Position numbers and translations under genes: made by a program
NCBI RefSeq assembly: GCF_900119315.1
Contig: NZ_LT827010.1
Span: 62,001-126,000, forward strand
Reading direction: 5' to 3'
Source of the DNA: Actinoplanes sp. SE50/110
GTDB lineage: Bacteria > Actinomycetota > Actinomycetes > Mycobacteriales > Micromonosporaceae
DNA length: 64,000 nt
In this document: piece by piece, positions 15,116 through 24,403 of the stretch
How the letters are laid out: each line of letters starts with the position of its first letter
How positions within the stretch are numbered: the stretch's first letter is position 1
The notes under the pieces: model-generated
Seen by the model: the letters and a program-made list of their open reading frames with translations, nothing else
Told to the model about the DNA's origin: nothing
Databases searched by the model: none

Positions 15116-16918
15116 TCACGCGGACTCGTCCAGCCCCCGCAGGATCAGCGGCAGACGGTCCGGGGCGGCGGGGTCGACCACGATCGGGACACCCCAGTCC
15201 TGCCTGGTCAGGTGGCAGGCACCGAATTCGGCGTCGACGTCACACGTCGCCGCCTGGGCCACCACCTGCAGCACGCCCTTGGGCACCGCCGGGTTCAGCA
15301 CCAGGCGACGGGACAACTCGGTGGTGACACCCGCGCCGTCGAGCAGCAGCTCCGCGGGGGACGCCGACACGGTCAACCGGACCGGCGAGCCGAACTGGCT
15401 GTCCAGTTTCTGGCCCGGCGCCGGCGTGAAGATCACGTCCAGGGTGACCTCGCCCGGAGCCAGATGCGACGGCGGTCGCTCGGTCCGGTGCCGCTCGCCG
15501 TCGACCGTCCGCCCGGTCTGCAGCACGCCGGGTGCCAGCCGGACCAGCCGGTGCGCGGCCGACTCCACGACCAGCACCTCGCCGGCCGCGGTGACCAGGA
15601 CGTCACTCGGCTCGGCCAGACCGGCATCCACCGTGGACACCTCGTTCGACGCGGGATCGAAACGACGGACGGCGCCGTTGTACGTGTCGGCCACCAGCAC
15701 CGAGCCGTCCGCCAGCGCCGCGACCCCGAGCGGGTGCTGGAACAGCGCGGCCCCGGCCGGACCGTCCACGTGACCGAAATCGAACAGGCCCTGGCCGACC
15801 GCGGTGTGCAGCACGCCGTCCTCGACGAACCGCAGCGCCGACGTCTCGCTGTCGGCGATCCAGAGCCGGTCGCCGTGCACCGACAGGCCGCTCGGCTGCG
15901 CCATCCAGACATCCGGCAGTGGGCCGTCCCGCAACGCCTCGACCGTGGTGCCGGCGTAGACACCCACCGTGCGCTTGATCGGGTCGAACCACCACAACTG
16001 GTGGATCCCGGCCATCGCGATGATCACCTTGTCGTCGAACCAGGCCAGATCCCACGGCGACGACAGATCGGTGGCCAGCGCGTCATGGGCATGATCGTCC
16101 ACAGCCGACCGCCACGGCCGGCCGGAACCGGCCACCAGGGTGACCTCGCCGGTCGACAGGTTCAGCGCGCGCAACTGATGGTTGACCGTGTCGGCGACCA
16201 CCACGTCGTAACCGGCCAGCTCACGGACCTCGGCGGGGAGCAGCACCAGGCCCTGCGGCTCGCTGAACGGCTCACCCCGGCCCGGGCCGCCGAACCGGCG
16301 GACCAGCGTCGCACCGTCCGGAGTCAGCTCCACCACGGAATGCCGGGCCGAATCGGAGACCAGCAGATTGCCGCCGGGCAGCTCGATGGCCTTACCCGGG
16401 AAGTGCAGCAGACCGGCCGGCGCGGGCGGCGGCACGAACGGGCCGTCCCCGCGGTGCAGGGTGCCGTCCGCCCCATGCTTGGCGACCAGCTCGTCGATCA
16501 GCCGGGACAGGCCCTCGGCGTGCCCCTCGCCGGCCATCGAGGCGACCAGGTAACCGGTCGGGTCCACCACGGCCAGGGTGGGCCAGGCCTTCGCGGCGTA
16601 CTGCTGCCAGAGGTGCATGTCGCCGTCGTCGACGACCGGGTGGTGCACGCCGTACCGCTCGACGGCGGCGGCCAGCGCCCGGGGATCACGCTCGTGCTCG
16701 AATTTCGGGGAGTGCACGCCGATCACCACCAGGGCGTCGCCGTACTTCTCCTCCAGCGGCCGCAGCTCGTCCAGGACGTGCAGGCAGTTGATGCAGCAGA
16801 ACGTCCAGAAATCGAGAATCAAGATCTTGCCGCGGAGGTCGGCCAGGGTGAGGGCCTTCCCACCGGTGTTCAGCCAGCCGCGACCCTTGAGTTCGGGCGC
16901 ACGAACGCGAGAATTCAT
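15116..16918 (-). CDS. NHLRC2-like thioredoxin / beta-propeller protein
   Basis: The 600-residue protein combines an N-terminal thioredoxin-like domain (about residues 1-160) with the redox motif WTFCCINCLHVL, an NHL six-bladed beta-propeller (about 170-480, repeated LVSDSARHSVVEL, VVADTVNHQLRAL, WIADSETSALRF and LVADTYNGAVRRF) and a C-terminal beta-rich domain (about 490-600). The same three-domain layout is found in the animal protein NHLRC2. Function in bacteria is unknown; a soluble cytosolic redox role is likely, as there is no signal peptide. It lies 54 bases upstream of the sigma gene on the same strand. Confidence 0.85.
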   Translation of the reverse strand: MNSRVRAPELKGRGWLNTGGKALTLADLRGKILILDFWTFCCINCLHVLDELRPLEEKYGDALVVIGVHSPKFEHERDPRALAAAVERYGVHHPVVDDGDMHLWQQYAAKAWPTLAVVDPTGYLVASMAGEGHAEGLSRLIDELVAKHGADGTLHRGDGPFVPPPAPAGLLHFPGKAIELPGGNLLVSDSARHSVVELTPDGATLVRRFGGPGRGEPFSEPQGLVLLPAEVRELAGYDVVVADTVNHQLRALNLSTGEVTLVAGSGRPWRSAVDDHAHDALATDLSSPWDLAWFDDKVIIAMAGIHQLWWFDPIKRTVGVYAGTTVEALRDGPLPDVWMAQPSGLSVHGDRLWIADSETSALRFVEDGVLHTAVGQGLFDFGHVDGPAGAALFQHPLGVAALADGSVLVADTYNGAVRRFDPASNEVSTVDAGLAEPSDVLVTAAGEVLVVESAAHRLVRLAPGVLQTGRTVDGERHRTERPPSHLAPGEVTLDVIFTPAPGQKLDSQFGSPVRLTVSASPAELLLDGAGVTTELSRRLVLNPAVPKGVLQVVAQAATCDVDAEFGACHLTRQDWGVPIVVDPAAPDRLPLILRGLDESA

Positions 16919-17000
16919 CCGCCCATCGTGCCTCAGCGGCTTCCCCGACCGGCCGGGGCCGGTCAGGGACGCGCGTCACATGCCGCGGCGGTGTCGGCGG

Positions 17001-17025
17001 CCGGGTCGGGCTGGTGCCGACCCGG
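17001..17025 (-). terminator. Hairpin downstream of the LppU-like gene
   Basis: A 9-bp perfect stem (17001-17009 with 17017-17025) with a 7-base loop begins 14 bases past the stop codon on the minus strand; no T tract. Confidence 0.6.
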
Positions 17026-17039
17026 CGGGGGTGCCGGGC

Positions 17040-20000
17040 TCAGCCAGCCGGCTTGACCAGGCAGTACACCTTCTTGTCGGCGACGACGTAGGGCTGCGCC
17101 TTGTCGGCGCACTGCTCCTTGGCGTCGACGACCTGCTTGATCTGGTAGGCGCCCGGCTCCGAGCAGGCGACCTTGACCACCTTGTCGCCGTTCTTCACGC
17201 AGTCGCCGGCGTTGGCGCTGAAGCTGCCGCCACCGCCCCCGGAGATCAGGTAGACCAGGCCGAAGACGATGCCGAGCAGCAGCGCGGCACCGACCACCAC
17301 GGCCAGGGCGACCGGGATGGTGCGCACCTTCGCCGGGGTGGGCGCGGGTGCGGCTTCGGGCTTGAACTGGTCGAACTTGCCCTGCTCGGTCGTGGCCGGC
17401 CAGCTCGTGGTGTCCTCCGGAACCGGCGGGGTCACCGTGGCGCGGGCGGCCGGGTCAGCGCCGAACGGGTCGCCGGAGACCGGGCCGGCCGGCATCGACC
17501 GGTCGCCGAACGGGTGGGCCGAGCCCTGGCCCGGCGGCATCGGCGGAGCGTCGAACGGGGAGTTGCCCCGGCCGGAGACATCCGTCGTGTGCTCGCTGAA
17601 CTGGTCGCCGCCGGTAGCCGGTTGGCCCCAGGCCGGAGCGTTCTGCGGCGCGGAGCCGTAGGTGCCCGGCTGGGCCGGCGCGCCGGGGAAGGTCGCCGGG
17701 GCGCCGGAGGCACTCGGCGCACCCGGGAAGGAGGACGACGGCGGCGGGAAGGTCGGCTCGTTGATGCCCTCGAACTGCGGGCGCTGGGGCCGTTCACCGA
17801 ACGGCGAAGAGGCCGGTGCGGTGCCGCCGAACGGCGGTGAAGCCGGTGCGGCGCTGCCGAACGGCGACCCCGGGTGATGGCCGCCGAACGGTACCGTCGC
17901 CGGATTGTCGCCGAACGGAGCCGTCGGAGGGTTCCCACCGAAAGGTACCGGCGGGGCGTTGCCGCTGAGCGGCGTCGCCGGGGCGGAGCCGCTCGGGGGT
18001 GCCGCCGGGGCGTTCCCGCCGAAGGGCGAGCCCGGCGGGTTGCCACCGAACGGCGGCGAAGCCGGAGCGGTGCCACCGAAGGACGGCGGCGGGAAGCCGG
18101 GCGCGGTGCCCGGACCGCCCGGACCGCTGGAGAACGCGGCAGGAGAACCCGGGAACGGCGCGGTGGCGTCCGGCTGCGAGACCCGGGCGCTGCCGGAGGT
18201 CGGGCCGGCCGGCGGCACACCGGGTGCGCCGGGGGCGCCATAGACACCCGACTCGGGCGCGGACCCGGGAGACCCGTAGACGCCGGACTCCGAGCCGGCC
18301 CCGGCGGAGCCGTAGACGCCGGACTCGGGACCGGAGTGGGAGCCGGGGGAGCCGTAGACGCCGGACCCCGGTGTGGACGAGGGAATCCCGGAGCCGGGGG
18401 AACCGGCCGGACCGGACCCCGGGCCGCCGGAGCCCGGAGCAGCGGGAATGCCGGAGCCGGGACCGCCGGACGAAGCCTGCTCCGGCGGGGTGACGCGGGC
18501 GCTCGCCGAAGCGCGGGCGGTGGCCCGAGCCGGCGATTGCGGGGCCGCGCCGGAGGTCTCGCCCTGCGGCGGCGGGAACCCGCCGAATCCACCGGAGCTC
18601 TCCTCACCGCGCTGCGGCGGCGGGAATGCCCCGAAGCCGCCCGAATTCTCCTCGGCGCGCTGCGTCGGCGCGAACGAGCCGAAGCCCTCGGACCGGGCCC
18701 CGAACGACCCGCCCGAATTCTCCGGGCCCTGCGCGAACGGGTCCGTCTGCCGACCGGCGTCCTGCGCGAACGGGTCGGCCTGCCGGCCGTTGTCGGGCGC
18801 GAACGGGCTGTTCTGCCGCTCGTTGTCCGAACCGAACGGGTTGCTCTGCCGGTCGCCGGCGGGCGCAAACGGGCTGGCTTGTCCACCGTTGTCGGGCGCG
18901 AAGGGACTGCCCTGGACGCCGCTGTCAGGGGCGAAGGGACTGCCCTGGCCACCGCTGTCGGGGGCGAAGGGACTCTCCGGCGCGAACGGACTGGTCTGGC
19001 CCCCGTTGTCGGGCACGCGCGCGCCCGGGAACGGCGTAGAGCCGAGGGGCGAAGCCTCCTCCGCCGCGGCGGCACGCCCGTAGACCCGGGCCTGCGGCGC
19101 CGCGCCGGCCGGTGGGATCTCCGCGCCGTCGGCCGGCGGCTGCACCATGCCGGGCACCGAGACGCTGGCGGTCGCCGGCCGAGCCGAGCCGGTCACCGGC
19201 CGGGCGGCACCGGCATCCCGAGGCTGCGGAACCGCCCCGGATGCCGAAGCCGTCGGCACGGGGGCGGAGCCGGGAACAGCAGCGGACCCGGGCCCGGATG
19301 CGAAGCCCGATCCGGGCGTCGAAGCCGCCCCGGCCGGCGGGAAGCCCGCCCCGCCGGACGGCTGGAAGCTGGACGACGGAGGCGGGAACGCCGGAGCGGC
19401 CGGCGCGGGCACCGCCGCAGCCGGCGGGTTGGCCGACAGTGACCCCCCACTGCCGAGCGCCGCGCCGGGCACCCGCTGCGGGAATCCGGAAGCCTGCTCG
19501 GCCTCGGCGCCGAACGGCGACGGCGGCGCGGCATGTCCCGCGGTGCTGCGGATGGGCAGGTCGAGGTTGGGCGTCGGGCCGCTGGGCTCCTCGGCCGCGG
19601 TCGGTCCGGCGGGCGCCCGGGTCGGGAATCCGCCGCTGTCGCCCTGCCGGGTGGGGAACGTGTTGGCGGTCGGCGCGCTCTCCCCGGCGGGGCGGGCGGC
19701 ACTGCCGAGCCAGCTGTTCTCGGCCGGCCCGGTGAGGCCGGGGCGACCGACGCCGGAATCCGGAGAGCCGGGACGACCGGTGCCGGAGCCCGGCAGGTCG
19801 GTGAGGGTGGCGCCGGGCACGCGCGCCTTCTGCTCGCCGAAGGCGGAGAAGGTGGACTGGTCGGCCGCGGCGGCCGAGGCGCCCGGGGTCCGGGTGGGCA
19901 GTCCGCTGGCCGTGGTCGGCGGCTGCGGGGGAGCCCACGGGCTGTCCCCGGCGGGGCCTGAACCGTAGGTGGGAGCCGCTCCGGGGGAGACCGATCCGTA

Positions 20001-20267
20001 CGGCGATGCCTCTTCGCCCTGGGGCGTTCGCGCCGATCCGTAGGGGGTGCCGGTCGGGTTGGATCCGGAGCCGAAGGTGGCGACCGCCGGCACCACGAAC
20101 GGCGAGCCGCCGCCGGGCGCGGTTTGCGGTGGTGGACCGTACGACGTGGGAGTGCCTTCGGCGGGGGCCGGGGCGGATGCCCGGCCTGAAACTCGCTGAC
20201 CCTCGGAATCGGGTCCGCCCGACGCGGCCTCGGCCGGCTGCCCGGCGTGGTGCCCCTCGGACGTCAT
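17040..20267 (-). CDS. Very long disordered LppU/SCO3897-family membrane protein
   Basis: The 1075-residue protein is almost entirely Pro, Gly, Ser and Ala for its first 960 residues, followed by one membrane helix (about 983-1008) and a 60-residue outside domain with four cysteines (GDCVKNG, VACSEPG, EQCADK, YCLVKP). The tail matches the LppU/SCO3897 family, which is usually much shorter. The disordered region lies on the cytosolic side by the positive-inside rule. It holds peptide repeats of several kinds (SPFAPD, PFGGN and SGVYGSPGS). The ATG at 20267 follows GAGGAGG by 6 bases. Function unknown; a scaffold or surface-sensing role is inference. Confidence 0.8.
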   Translation of the reverse strand: MTSEGHHAGQPAEAASGGPDSEGQRVSGRASAPAPAEGTPTSYGPPPQTAPGGGSPFVVPAVATFGSGSNPTGTPYGSARTPQGEEASPYGSVSPGAAPTYGSGPAGDSPWAPPQPPTTASGLPTRTPGASAAAADQSTFSAFGEQKARVPGATLTDLPGSGTGRPGSPDSGVGRPGLTGPAENSWLGSAARPAGESAPTANTFPTRQGDSGGFPTRAPAGPTAAEEPSGPTPNLDLPIRSTAGHAAPPSPFGAEAEQASGFPQRVPGAALGSGGSLSANPPAAAVPAPAAPAFPPPSSSFQPSGGAGFPPAGAASTPGSGFASGPGSAAVPGSAPVPTASASGAVPQPRDAGAARPVTGSARPATASVSVPGMVQPPADGAEIPPAGAAPQARVYGRAAAAEEASPLGSTPFPGARVPDNGGQTSPFAPESPFAPDSGGQGSPFAPDSGVQGSPFAPDNGGQASPFAPAGDRQSNPFGSDNERQNSPFAPDNGRQADPFAQDAGRQTDPFAQGPENSGGSFGARSEGFGSFAPTQRAEENSGGFGAFPPPQRGEESSGGFGGFPPPQGETSGAAPQSPARATARASASARVTPPEQASSGGPGSGIPAAPGSGGPGSGPAGSPGSGIPSSTPGSGVYGSPGSHSGPESGVYGSAGAGSESGVYGSPGSAPESGVYGAPGAPGVPPAGPTSGSARVSQPDATAPFPGSPAAFSSGPGGPGTAPGFPPPSFGGTAPASPPFGGNPPGSPFGGNAPAAPPSGSAPATPLSGNAPPVPFGGNPPTAPFGDNPATVPFGGHHPGSPFGSAAPASPPFGGTAPASSPFGERPQRPQFEGINEPTFPPPSSSFPGAPSASGAPATFPGAPAQPGTYGSAPQNAPAWGQPATGGDQFSEHTTDVSGRGNSPFDAPPMPPGQGSAHPFGDRSMPAGPVSGDPFGADPAARATVTPPVPEDTTSWPATTEQGKFDQFKPEAAPAPTPAKVRTIPVALAVVVGAALLLGIVFGLVYLISGGGGGSFSANAGDCVKNGDKVVKVACSEPGAYQIKQVVDAKEQCADKAQPYVVADKKVYCLVKPAG
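17815..19010. repeat. Peptide-level repeats inside the LppU-like gene
   Basis: Three blocks are seen: PFGG-type units every 12-16 codons at about 17815-18080, SGVYGSPGS-type units at about 18237-18372, and units of about ten codons encoding SPFAPDNGGQ or relatives at about 18730-19010. The copies are diverged at the DNA level, so they are old or selected for the peptide. Confidence 0.75.
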
Positions 20268-20520
20268 ACGCGCCTCCTCATCGATGCGGCCGTGCCAGCT
20301 TTGCACGGACGCGACCCCTCCGGCGACCTTCCGCCAGGGGTCGTGCCAGCTTCCAGGCCTGGCCGTGCTGGGGCACCGTCGAGAGCCCCGGTCACCACCC
20401 CGGCCGGCCGCGCCGGGTTGAGGACCAGTGCCCCACCGTACCGGGCGTTCCCGGCATAGAAAATCCCGGTGTACGCCCCTGAGGGAAAGCCACGCGGGGT
20501 GTCGGCACGGTCGCCGATAC

Positions 20521-20551
20521 GAAACAGCCCGCCCGGGTGATGCGGGCGGGC
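20521..20551 (-). terminator. Terminator of the 46-residue gene
   Basis: An 8-bp stem (20527-20534 with 20544-20551) is followed on the minus strand by TGTTTC; it lies 21 bases past the stop codon. The 253 bases from 20268 to 20520 hold no gene that I can see. Confidence 0.65.
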
Positions 20552-20571
20552 CGGACGGTGGGCGCCGTGAC

Positions 20572-20712
20572 CTAAAGGGGCTGACGGTGCGAGGCGAAGA
20601 TGTTGATCTCGTGACGCATGGCCGGAGTGGGCGCGGCCTGCCAGGCCCGGTCGAGGGCCCGGTCCTCGCGCTTGACGAGACGACGCTGGCGGATGCGGTT
20701 GATCATGCTCAT
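20572..20712 (-). CDS. Short conserved-type basic protein
   Basis: The 46-residue product is basic and helical in its first half (MSMINRIRQRRLVKRED) and continues with RALDRAWQAAPTPAMRHE. Small proteins of this kind, with a charged helix and an APTPAMR-like centre, recur in actinobacteria with no known role. GGGAGCA lies 6-7 bases before the chosen ATG; a second ATG two codons on is also possible. Confidence 0.6.
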   Translation of the reverse strand: MSMINRIRQRRLVKREDRALDRAWQAAPTPAMRHEINIFASHRQPL

Positions 20713-20895
20713 GGCTGGTGCTCCCGATATCTCGACGTGAGCTGCGGGTCCGCTTGTGGCGGACACCGTCGGCGCACGTCCTTGGTGTGCCTCCAGTGTC
20801 CGCCTCCACGGTGGACCATGCCAACTATTTAGATGGTGATCCCGGTCATTCGCCTAACGATCGAAGGTTGCACCCGGGTTACTACCGAAGAAACC

Positions 20896-22266
20896 TTAAG
20901 TCCAAGCCAGCAGGGCGGCTTCCGGGTCGGTGAGGAACTCGCCGATGTCCCGGAGGAACTTCGAGCCCAGCTCGCCGTCGATGATCCGGTGGTCGAAGGA
21001 GAGCCCGAGGGTGGTGACCTGGCGCACCTTGATCTTGCCCTTGTGCACCCACGGCGTCGGCCGGATCGCGCCGAAGGCCAGGATCGCCGATTCGCCGGGG
21101 GGCAGGATCGGGGTCCCGGTGTCGACGCCGAACACGCCCACGTTGGTGATCGAGAGAGTGCCGTGCGCCATGTCGGCCGGCGACGTCCTACCCGACTTGG
21201 CCGTCCGGACGAGCTCGTTGAGAGATTCGGCAAGCTCCCGCAGAGTGAGACGGCCGGCATCCTTGATGTTCGGCACGATCAGCCCGCGCTCGGTGGCCGC
21301 GGCGATACCCAGGTTCACGTAGTCCTTGACCACGATCTCGGCCGTTGAGGGGCCGGCCGCCGACCAGGACGAGTTGACCATCGGATACCGCTTGACCGCG
21401 AGCAGCACCGCCTTGGCCACCAGCAGCAGCGGGGAGACGCGCAGGTCGGCGAAGTCGCGCCGGGCCTTCAGCTTCTCCAGCGCCTTCATGCTGCGGGTCA
21501 CGTCGACGGTGAGGAACTCGGTGACGTGCGGCGCGGTGAACGCCGAGGCCACCATGTTCTCCGCGGTCAGCTTGCGTACGCCCTTGACCGGGATGCGCTG
21601 CTCGCGGTCGCCGTTCAGCACGCTCACCGGCTGCGCCGGCATTTCCAGCGCCTTGTGTACGTCGTCCCGCGTGATCGACCCCAGTGGCCCGGACCCGGTG
21701 AGGGTGGCGAGGTCCACCCCCAGGTCCTTGGCGAGCTTGCGCACCGGCGGCTTGGCCAGCACCGGCCCACTGCGAACAGGCACCGCGACCGCAGCCGCCT
21801 GAGCGACCGGAGCAACCGGGGCGACCGGAGCCGGAGCCGCGACCGGAGCGGCCGGGATGACCGGTGCGGATGCGGCCGGCGCACTGATCCGGGGTCGCCG
21901 CTTCGCGCTGCTCTCCCGCACCCCGTACCCGACCAGCACCGGAGTGCGGCCCCCGCCGTGCGGCGTCGCCGCGGCCGGAGCCGCCGCCGGCTCGGGAGTG
22001 GCGGGAAGATCCCCGGCTCCCGGGTCGGTGTCGATCGAGATGATCGGCTGGCCCACCTCCACGGTGGTCCCCGCCTCGTGGAAGATCCGGGTGACCACCC
22101 CGGCCCACTTCGCCGGGATCTCCACGGCCGCCTTCGCCGTCTCCACCTCGACGATCGGCTGGTTCAGCTCGATCGTGTCGCCGACCTTGACGAGCCAGGC
22201 GAGGATCTCGCCCTCGGTCAGCCCCTCGCCCAGGTCGGGCAGGTTGAATTCCTTGATCCGGGACAT
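20896..22266 (-). CDS. bkdC: 2-oxoacid dehydrogenase E2 (dihydrolipoyl acyltransferase)
   Basis: The 456-residue E2 has one N-terminal lipoyl domain (residues 1-80, with the lipoylated lysine in VETAKAAVEIP), an alanine/proline linker, a peripheral-subunit binding domain (about 165-205, RKLAKDLGVDLATLTGSG) and the acyltransferase core ending in LGLSFDHRIIDGE, which holds the catalytic His and Asp. It passes the acyl group from E1 to CoA. It starts 5 bases after the E1-beta gene ends and closes the operon. The branched-chain substrate is inferred from the actinobacterial bkdABC arrangement; a pyruvate complex is the alternative. No E3 gene is nearby. Confidence 0.92.
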   Translation of the reverse strand: MSRIKEFNLPDLGEGLTEGEILAWLVKVGDTIELNQPIVEVETAKAAVEIPAKWAGVVTRIFHEAGTTVEVGQPIISIDTDPGAGDLPATPEPAAAPAAATPHGGGRTPVLVGYGVRESSAKRRPRISAPAASAPVIPAAPVAAPAPVAPVAPVAQAAAVAVPVRSGPVLAKPPVRKLAKDLGVDLATLTGSGPLGSITRDDVHKALEMPAQPVSVLNGDREQRIPVKGVRKLTAENMVASAFTAPHVTEFLTVDVTRSMKALEKLKARRDFADLRVSPLLLVAKAVLLAVKRYPMVNSSWSAAGPSTAEIVVKDYVNLGIAAATERGLIVPNIKDAGRLTLRELAESLNELVRTAKSGRTSPADMAHGTLSITNVGVFGVDTGTPILPPGESAILAFGAIRPTPWVHKGKIKVRQVTTLGLSFDHRIIDGELGSKFLRDIGEFLTDPEAALLAWT

Positions 22267-22271
22267 CGCGG

Positions 22272-23258
22272 TCACCAGCCGAAGGAGCGGTCGACGGCGT
22301 CGAGCAGCCGGTCCAGATCGGGAAGGTACTCCTCCTCCGAGCGGGCCGCCGGGTACGGGATGTCGTAGCCGGTCACCCGCAGGACCGGGGCCTCCAGGGA
22401 GTAGAAGCACTCCTCGGTGACCCGGGCGGCGAGCTCGGCGCCGAGGCCGATGTTGCCGGGGGCCTCGTGCACCACGACCGCGCGGCCGGTCCGCTTGACC
22501 GACTCGAACAGCACCGGGTAGTCGACCGGGGAGAGCGAGCGCAGGTCGATGACCTCCAGGTTGCGCCCGTCCTCGGCCGCCGCGGCGGCCGCGTCGAGCG
22601 CGACGCGCACCATCGGCCCGTACGCCAGAATCGTGGCATCGGTGCCGGGCCGGGCGATCCGCGCCGAGTGCAGCGGGTGTGCGCCGCTCAGCGGCGCGTC
22701 GAGGTCGACCTCGCCTTTCTCCCAGTAGCGGCGCTTCGGCTCGAAGAAGACGACCGGGTCGTCGGAGGCGATCGCCTGCTGGATCATCGAGTAGGCGTCG
22801 GCCGGGTTGGAGCAGCTGACGACCTTGAGACCGGGGGTGTGCGAGAAGTACGCCTCGGGCGACTCGGAGTGGTGCTCGACCGCGCCGATTCCGCCGCCGA
22901 ACGGGATCCGGATCACCATCGGCACCCGGACCTTGCCCTTGGAGCGGTAGAACATCTTCGCCACCTGGGCGACGATCTGGTTGTACGCCGGGAAGACGAA
23001 CCCGTCGAACTGGATCTCGCAGACCGGCCGGTATCCGCGGATGGCCAGGCCGACCGCGGTGCCGACGATGCCGGCTTCGGCCAGCGGGGTGTCGATGACC
23101 CGGTCCTCGCCGAAGTCCTTCTGCAGACCGTCGGTGATCCGGAAGACGCCGCCGAGCTTGCCGACGTCCTCGCCCATGATGACGACCTTCGGGTCGTTCT
23201 CCAGGGCGCGGCGCAGGCCGTGGTTGAGGGCCTTGCCCAGGGTGATCGTCTCGGCCAT
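22272..23258 (-). CDS. bkdB: 2-oxoacid dehydrogenase E1 component, beta subunit
   Basis: The 328-residue protein matches E1-beta of branched-chain 2-oxoacid dehydrogenase: MGEDVGKLGGVFRITDGL near residue 28, DTPLAEAGIVGTAVGLA near 57, QFDGFVFPAYNQIVAQ near 83, and HHSESPEAYF. With E1-alpha it decarboxylates 2-oxoacids from valine, leucine and isoleucine, using thiamine diphosphate. Its ATG shares one base with the TGA of the E1-alpha gene, so the two subunits are translationally coupled. Confidence 0.93.
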   Translation of the reverse strand: MAETITLGKALNHGLRRALENDPKVVIMGEDVGKLGGVFRITDGLQKDFGEDRVIDTPLAEAGIVGTAVGLAIRGYRPVCEIQFDGFVFPAYNQIVAQVAKMFYRSKGKVRVPMVIRIPFGGGIGAVEHHSESPEAYFSHTPGLKVVSCSNPADAYSMIQQAIASDDPVVFFEPKRRYWEKGEVDLDAPLSGAHPLHSARIARPGTDATILAYGPMVRVALDAAAAAAEDGRNLEVIDLRSLSPVDYPVLFESVKRTGRAVVVHEAPGNIGLGAELAARVTEECFYSLEAPVLRVTGYDIPYPAARSEEEYLPDLDRLLDAVDRSFGW

Positions 23259-24403
23259 CAGTGCCCACTCCCCTCGAACGACGCGTGGTACCCGGTGAAC
23301 GCGGCGCGCTGCCGGTCGAGCTCCGGGGAGCCGGTGGGATAGACGTTGTCGAACATCGTGACCGGTTGTGGATCAGGCATCGCCAGCACCCGTTCCCGCA
23401 GGTCCAGGGCGAGTTTGCCGGCGGTGGCGTCGACCTCGGCGAAGAAGTCGTCGTCGGCCAGTTTCTGCTTGGCCAGGAACGCGGCGACCCGGGAGATCGG
23501 ATCCTTCGCCTTCCACGACTCGACCTCGGAGGCGATCCGGTAGCGGGTGGGGTCGTCGGAGCTGGTGTGCGCGCCCATCCGGTAGGTGTACGCCTCGATC
23601 AGGGTCGGGCCCTGGCCGTTGCGCGCGTTGTCCAGCGCGGCCCTGGTCACCGCGTACGTCGCCAGCACGTCGTTGCCGTCGATCCGGATGCCCGGGAATC
23701 CGTAGCCGGCGGCGCGCCGGTACAGCGGGATGCGGGTCTGCCGCTCCAGCGGCTCGGAGATCGCGTACTGGTTGTTCTGGCAGAAGAAGACGATCGGGGC
23801 GTTGAACACCCCGGACCAGACGAACGCCTCGTTGACCTCGCCCTGGCTGGTCGCGCCGTCGCCGAAGTACGCGATGACGGCCTCGCCGTCGGCGCTGCCG
23901 GTCTTGCCGTCCATGGTGACGCCCATGGCGTAACCGGTCGCGTGCAGCGTCTGCGAGCCGATCACGATGGTGTAGCTGTTGAACTTGTGCTCGTTCGAGT
24001 CCCATCCGCCCTGATCGACGCCGCGGAACAGGCCGAACGGCATGATCGGGTCGATCCCGCGGCAGTACAGCACGCCGTGCTCGCGGTAGGTGGGGAACGC
24101 CATGTCCTGCGGGCGCAGCGCCCGGCCGGAGCCGACCTGAGCGGCCTCCTGACCCAGCAGGCTGGCCCAGAGCCCGAGCTCGCCCTGCCGCTGCAGGGCG
24201 GTCGCCTCGGCGTCGAGCCGGCGGACCGTCACCAGGTCGCGGTAGAGGCCGCGATACTCGTCGTCGGTGAAGTCGACCGAGTAGGTGGCGCCGTCCGCCG
24301 TGGTGACGCTGCCGAGGTGCTCGCCGTCGGGCGTGAGTAGCTGGACGAAGCCGCCCGCCGGGGCGTCGCTGCCGCCACCGGCTTTGCGTTCGCCTTTCGC
24401 CAT
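23258..24403 (-). CDS. bkdA: 2-oxoacid dehydrogenase E1 component, alpha subunit
   Basis: The 381-residue E1-alpha has the thiamine-diphosphate motif GDGATSQGEVNEAFVWSG ending in CQNNQYAIS (about residues 195-235), and the regulatory-loop-like YRMGAHTSSDDPTRYR. The chosen ATG at 24403 is preceded by AGGGAGA at 7 bases; the frame runs further upstream but without family similarity. It heads the operon bkdA-bkdB-bkdC. Branched-chain 2-oxoacyl-CoA products would prime branched fatty acids, which are dominant in this group. Confidence 0.92.
   Translation of the reverse strand: MAKGERKAGGGSDAPAGGFVQLLTPDGEHLGSVTTADGATYSVDFTDDEYRGLYRDLVTVRRLDAEATALQRQGELGLWASLLGQEAAQVGSGRALRPQDMAFPTYREHGVLYCRGIDPIMPFGLFRGVDQGGWDSNEHKFNSYTIVIGSQTLHATGYAMGVTMDGKTGSADGEAVIAYFGDGATSQGEVNEAFVWSGVFNAPIVFFCQNNQYAISEPLERQTRIPLYRRAAGYGFPGIRIDGNDVLATYAVTRAALDNARNGQGPTLIEAYTYRMGAHTSSDDPTRYRIASEVESWKAKDPISRVAAFLAKQKLADDDFFAEVDATAGKLALDLRERVLAMPDPQPVTMFDNVYPTGSPELDRQRAAFTGYHASFEGSGH

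Noticed and set aside
15080-17056. Open frame of about 658 codons antisense to the NHLRC2-like gene
   Set aside because: No family motifs; GC-rich complementary frame of a well-supported protein.
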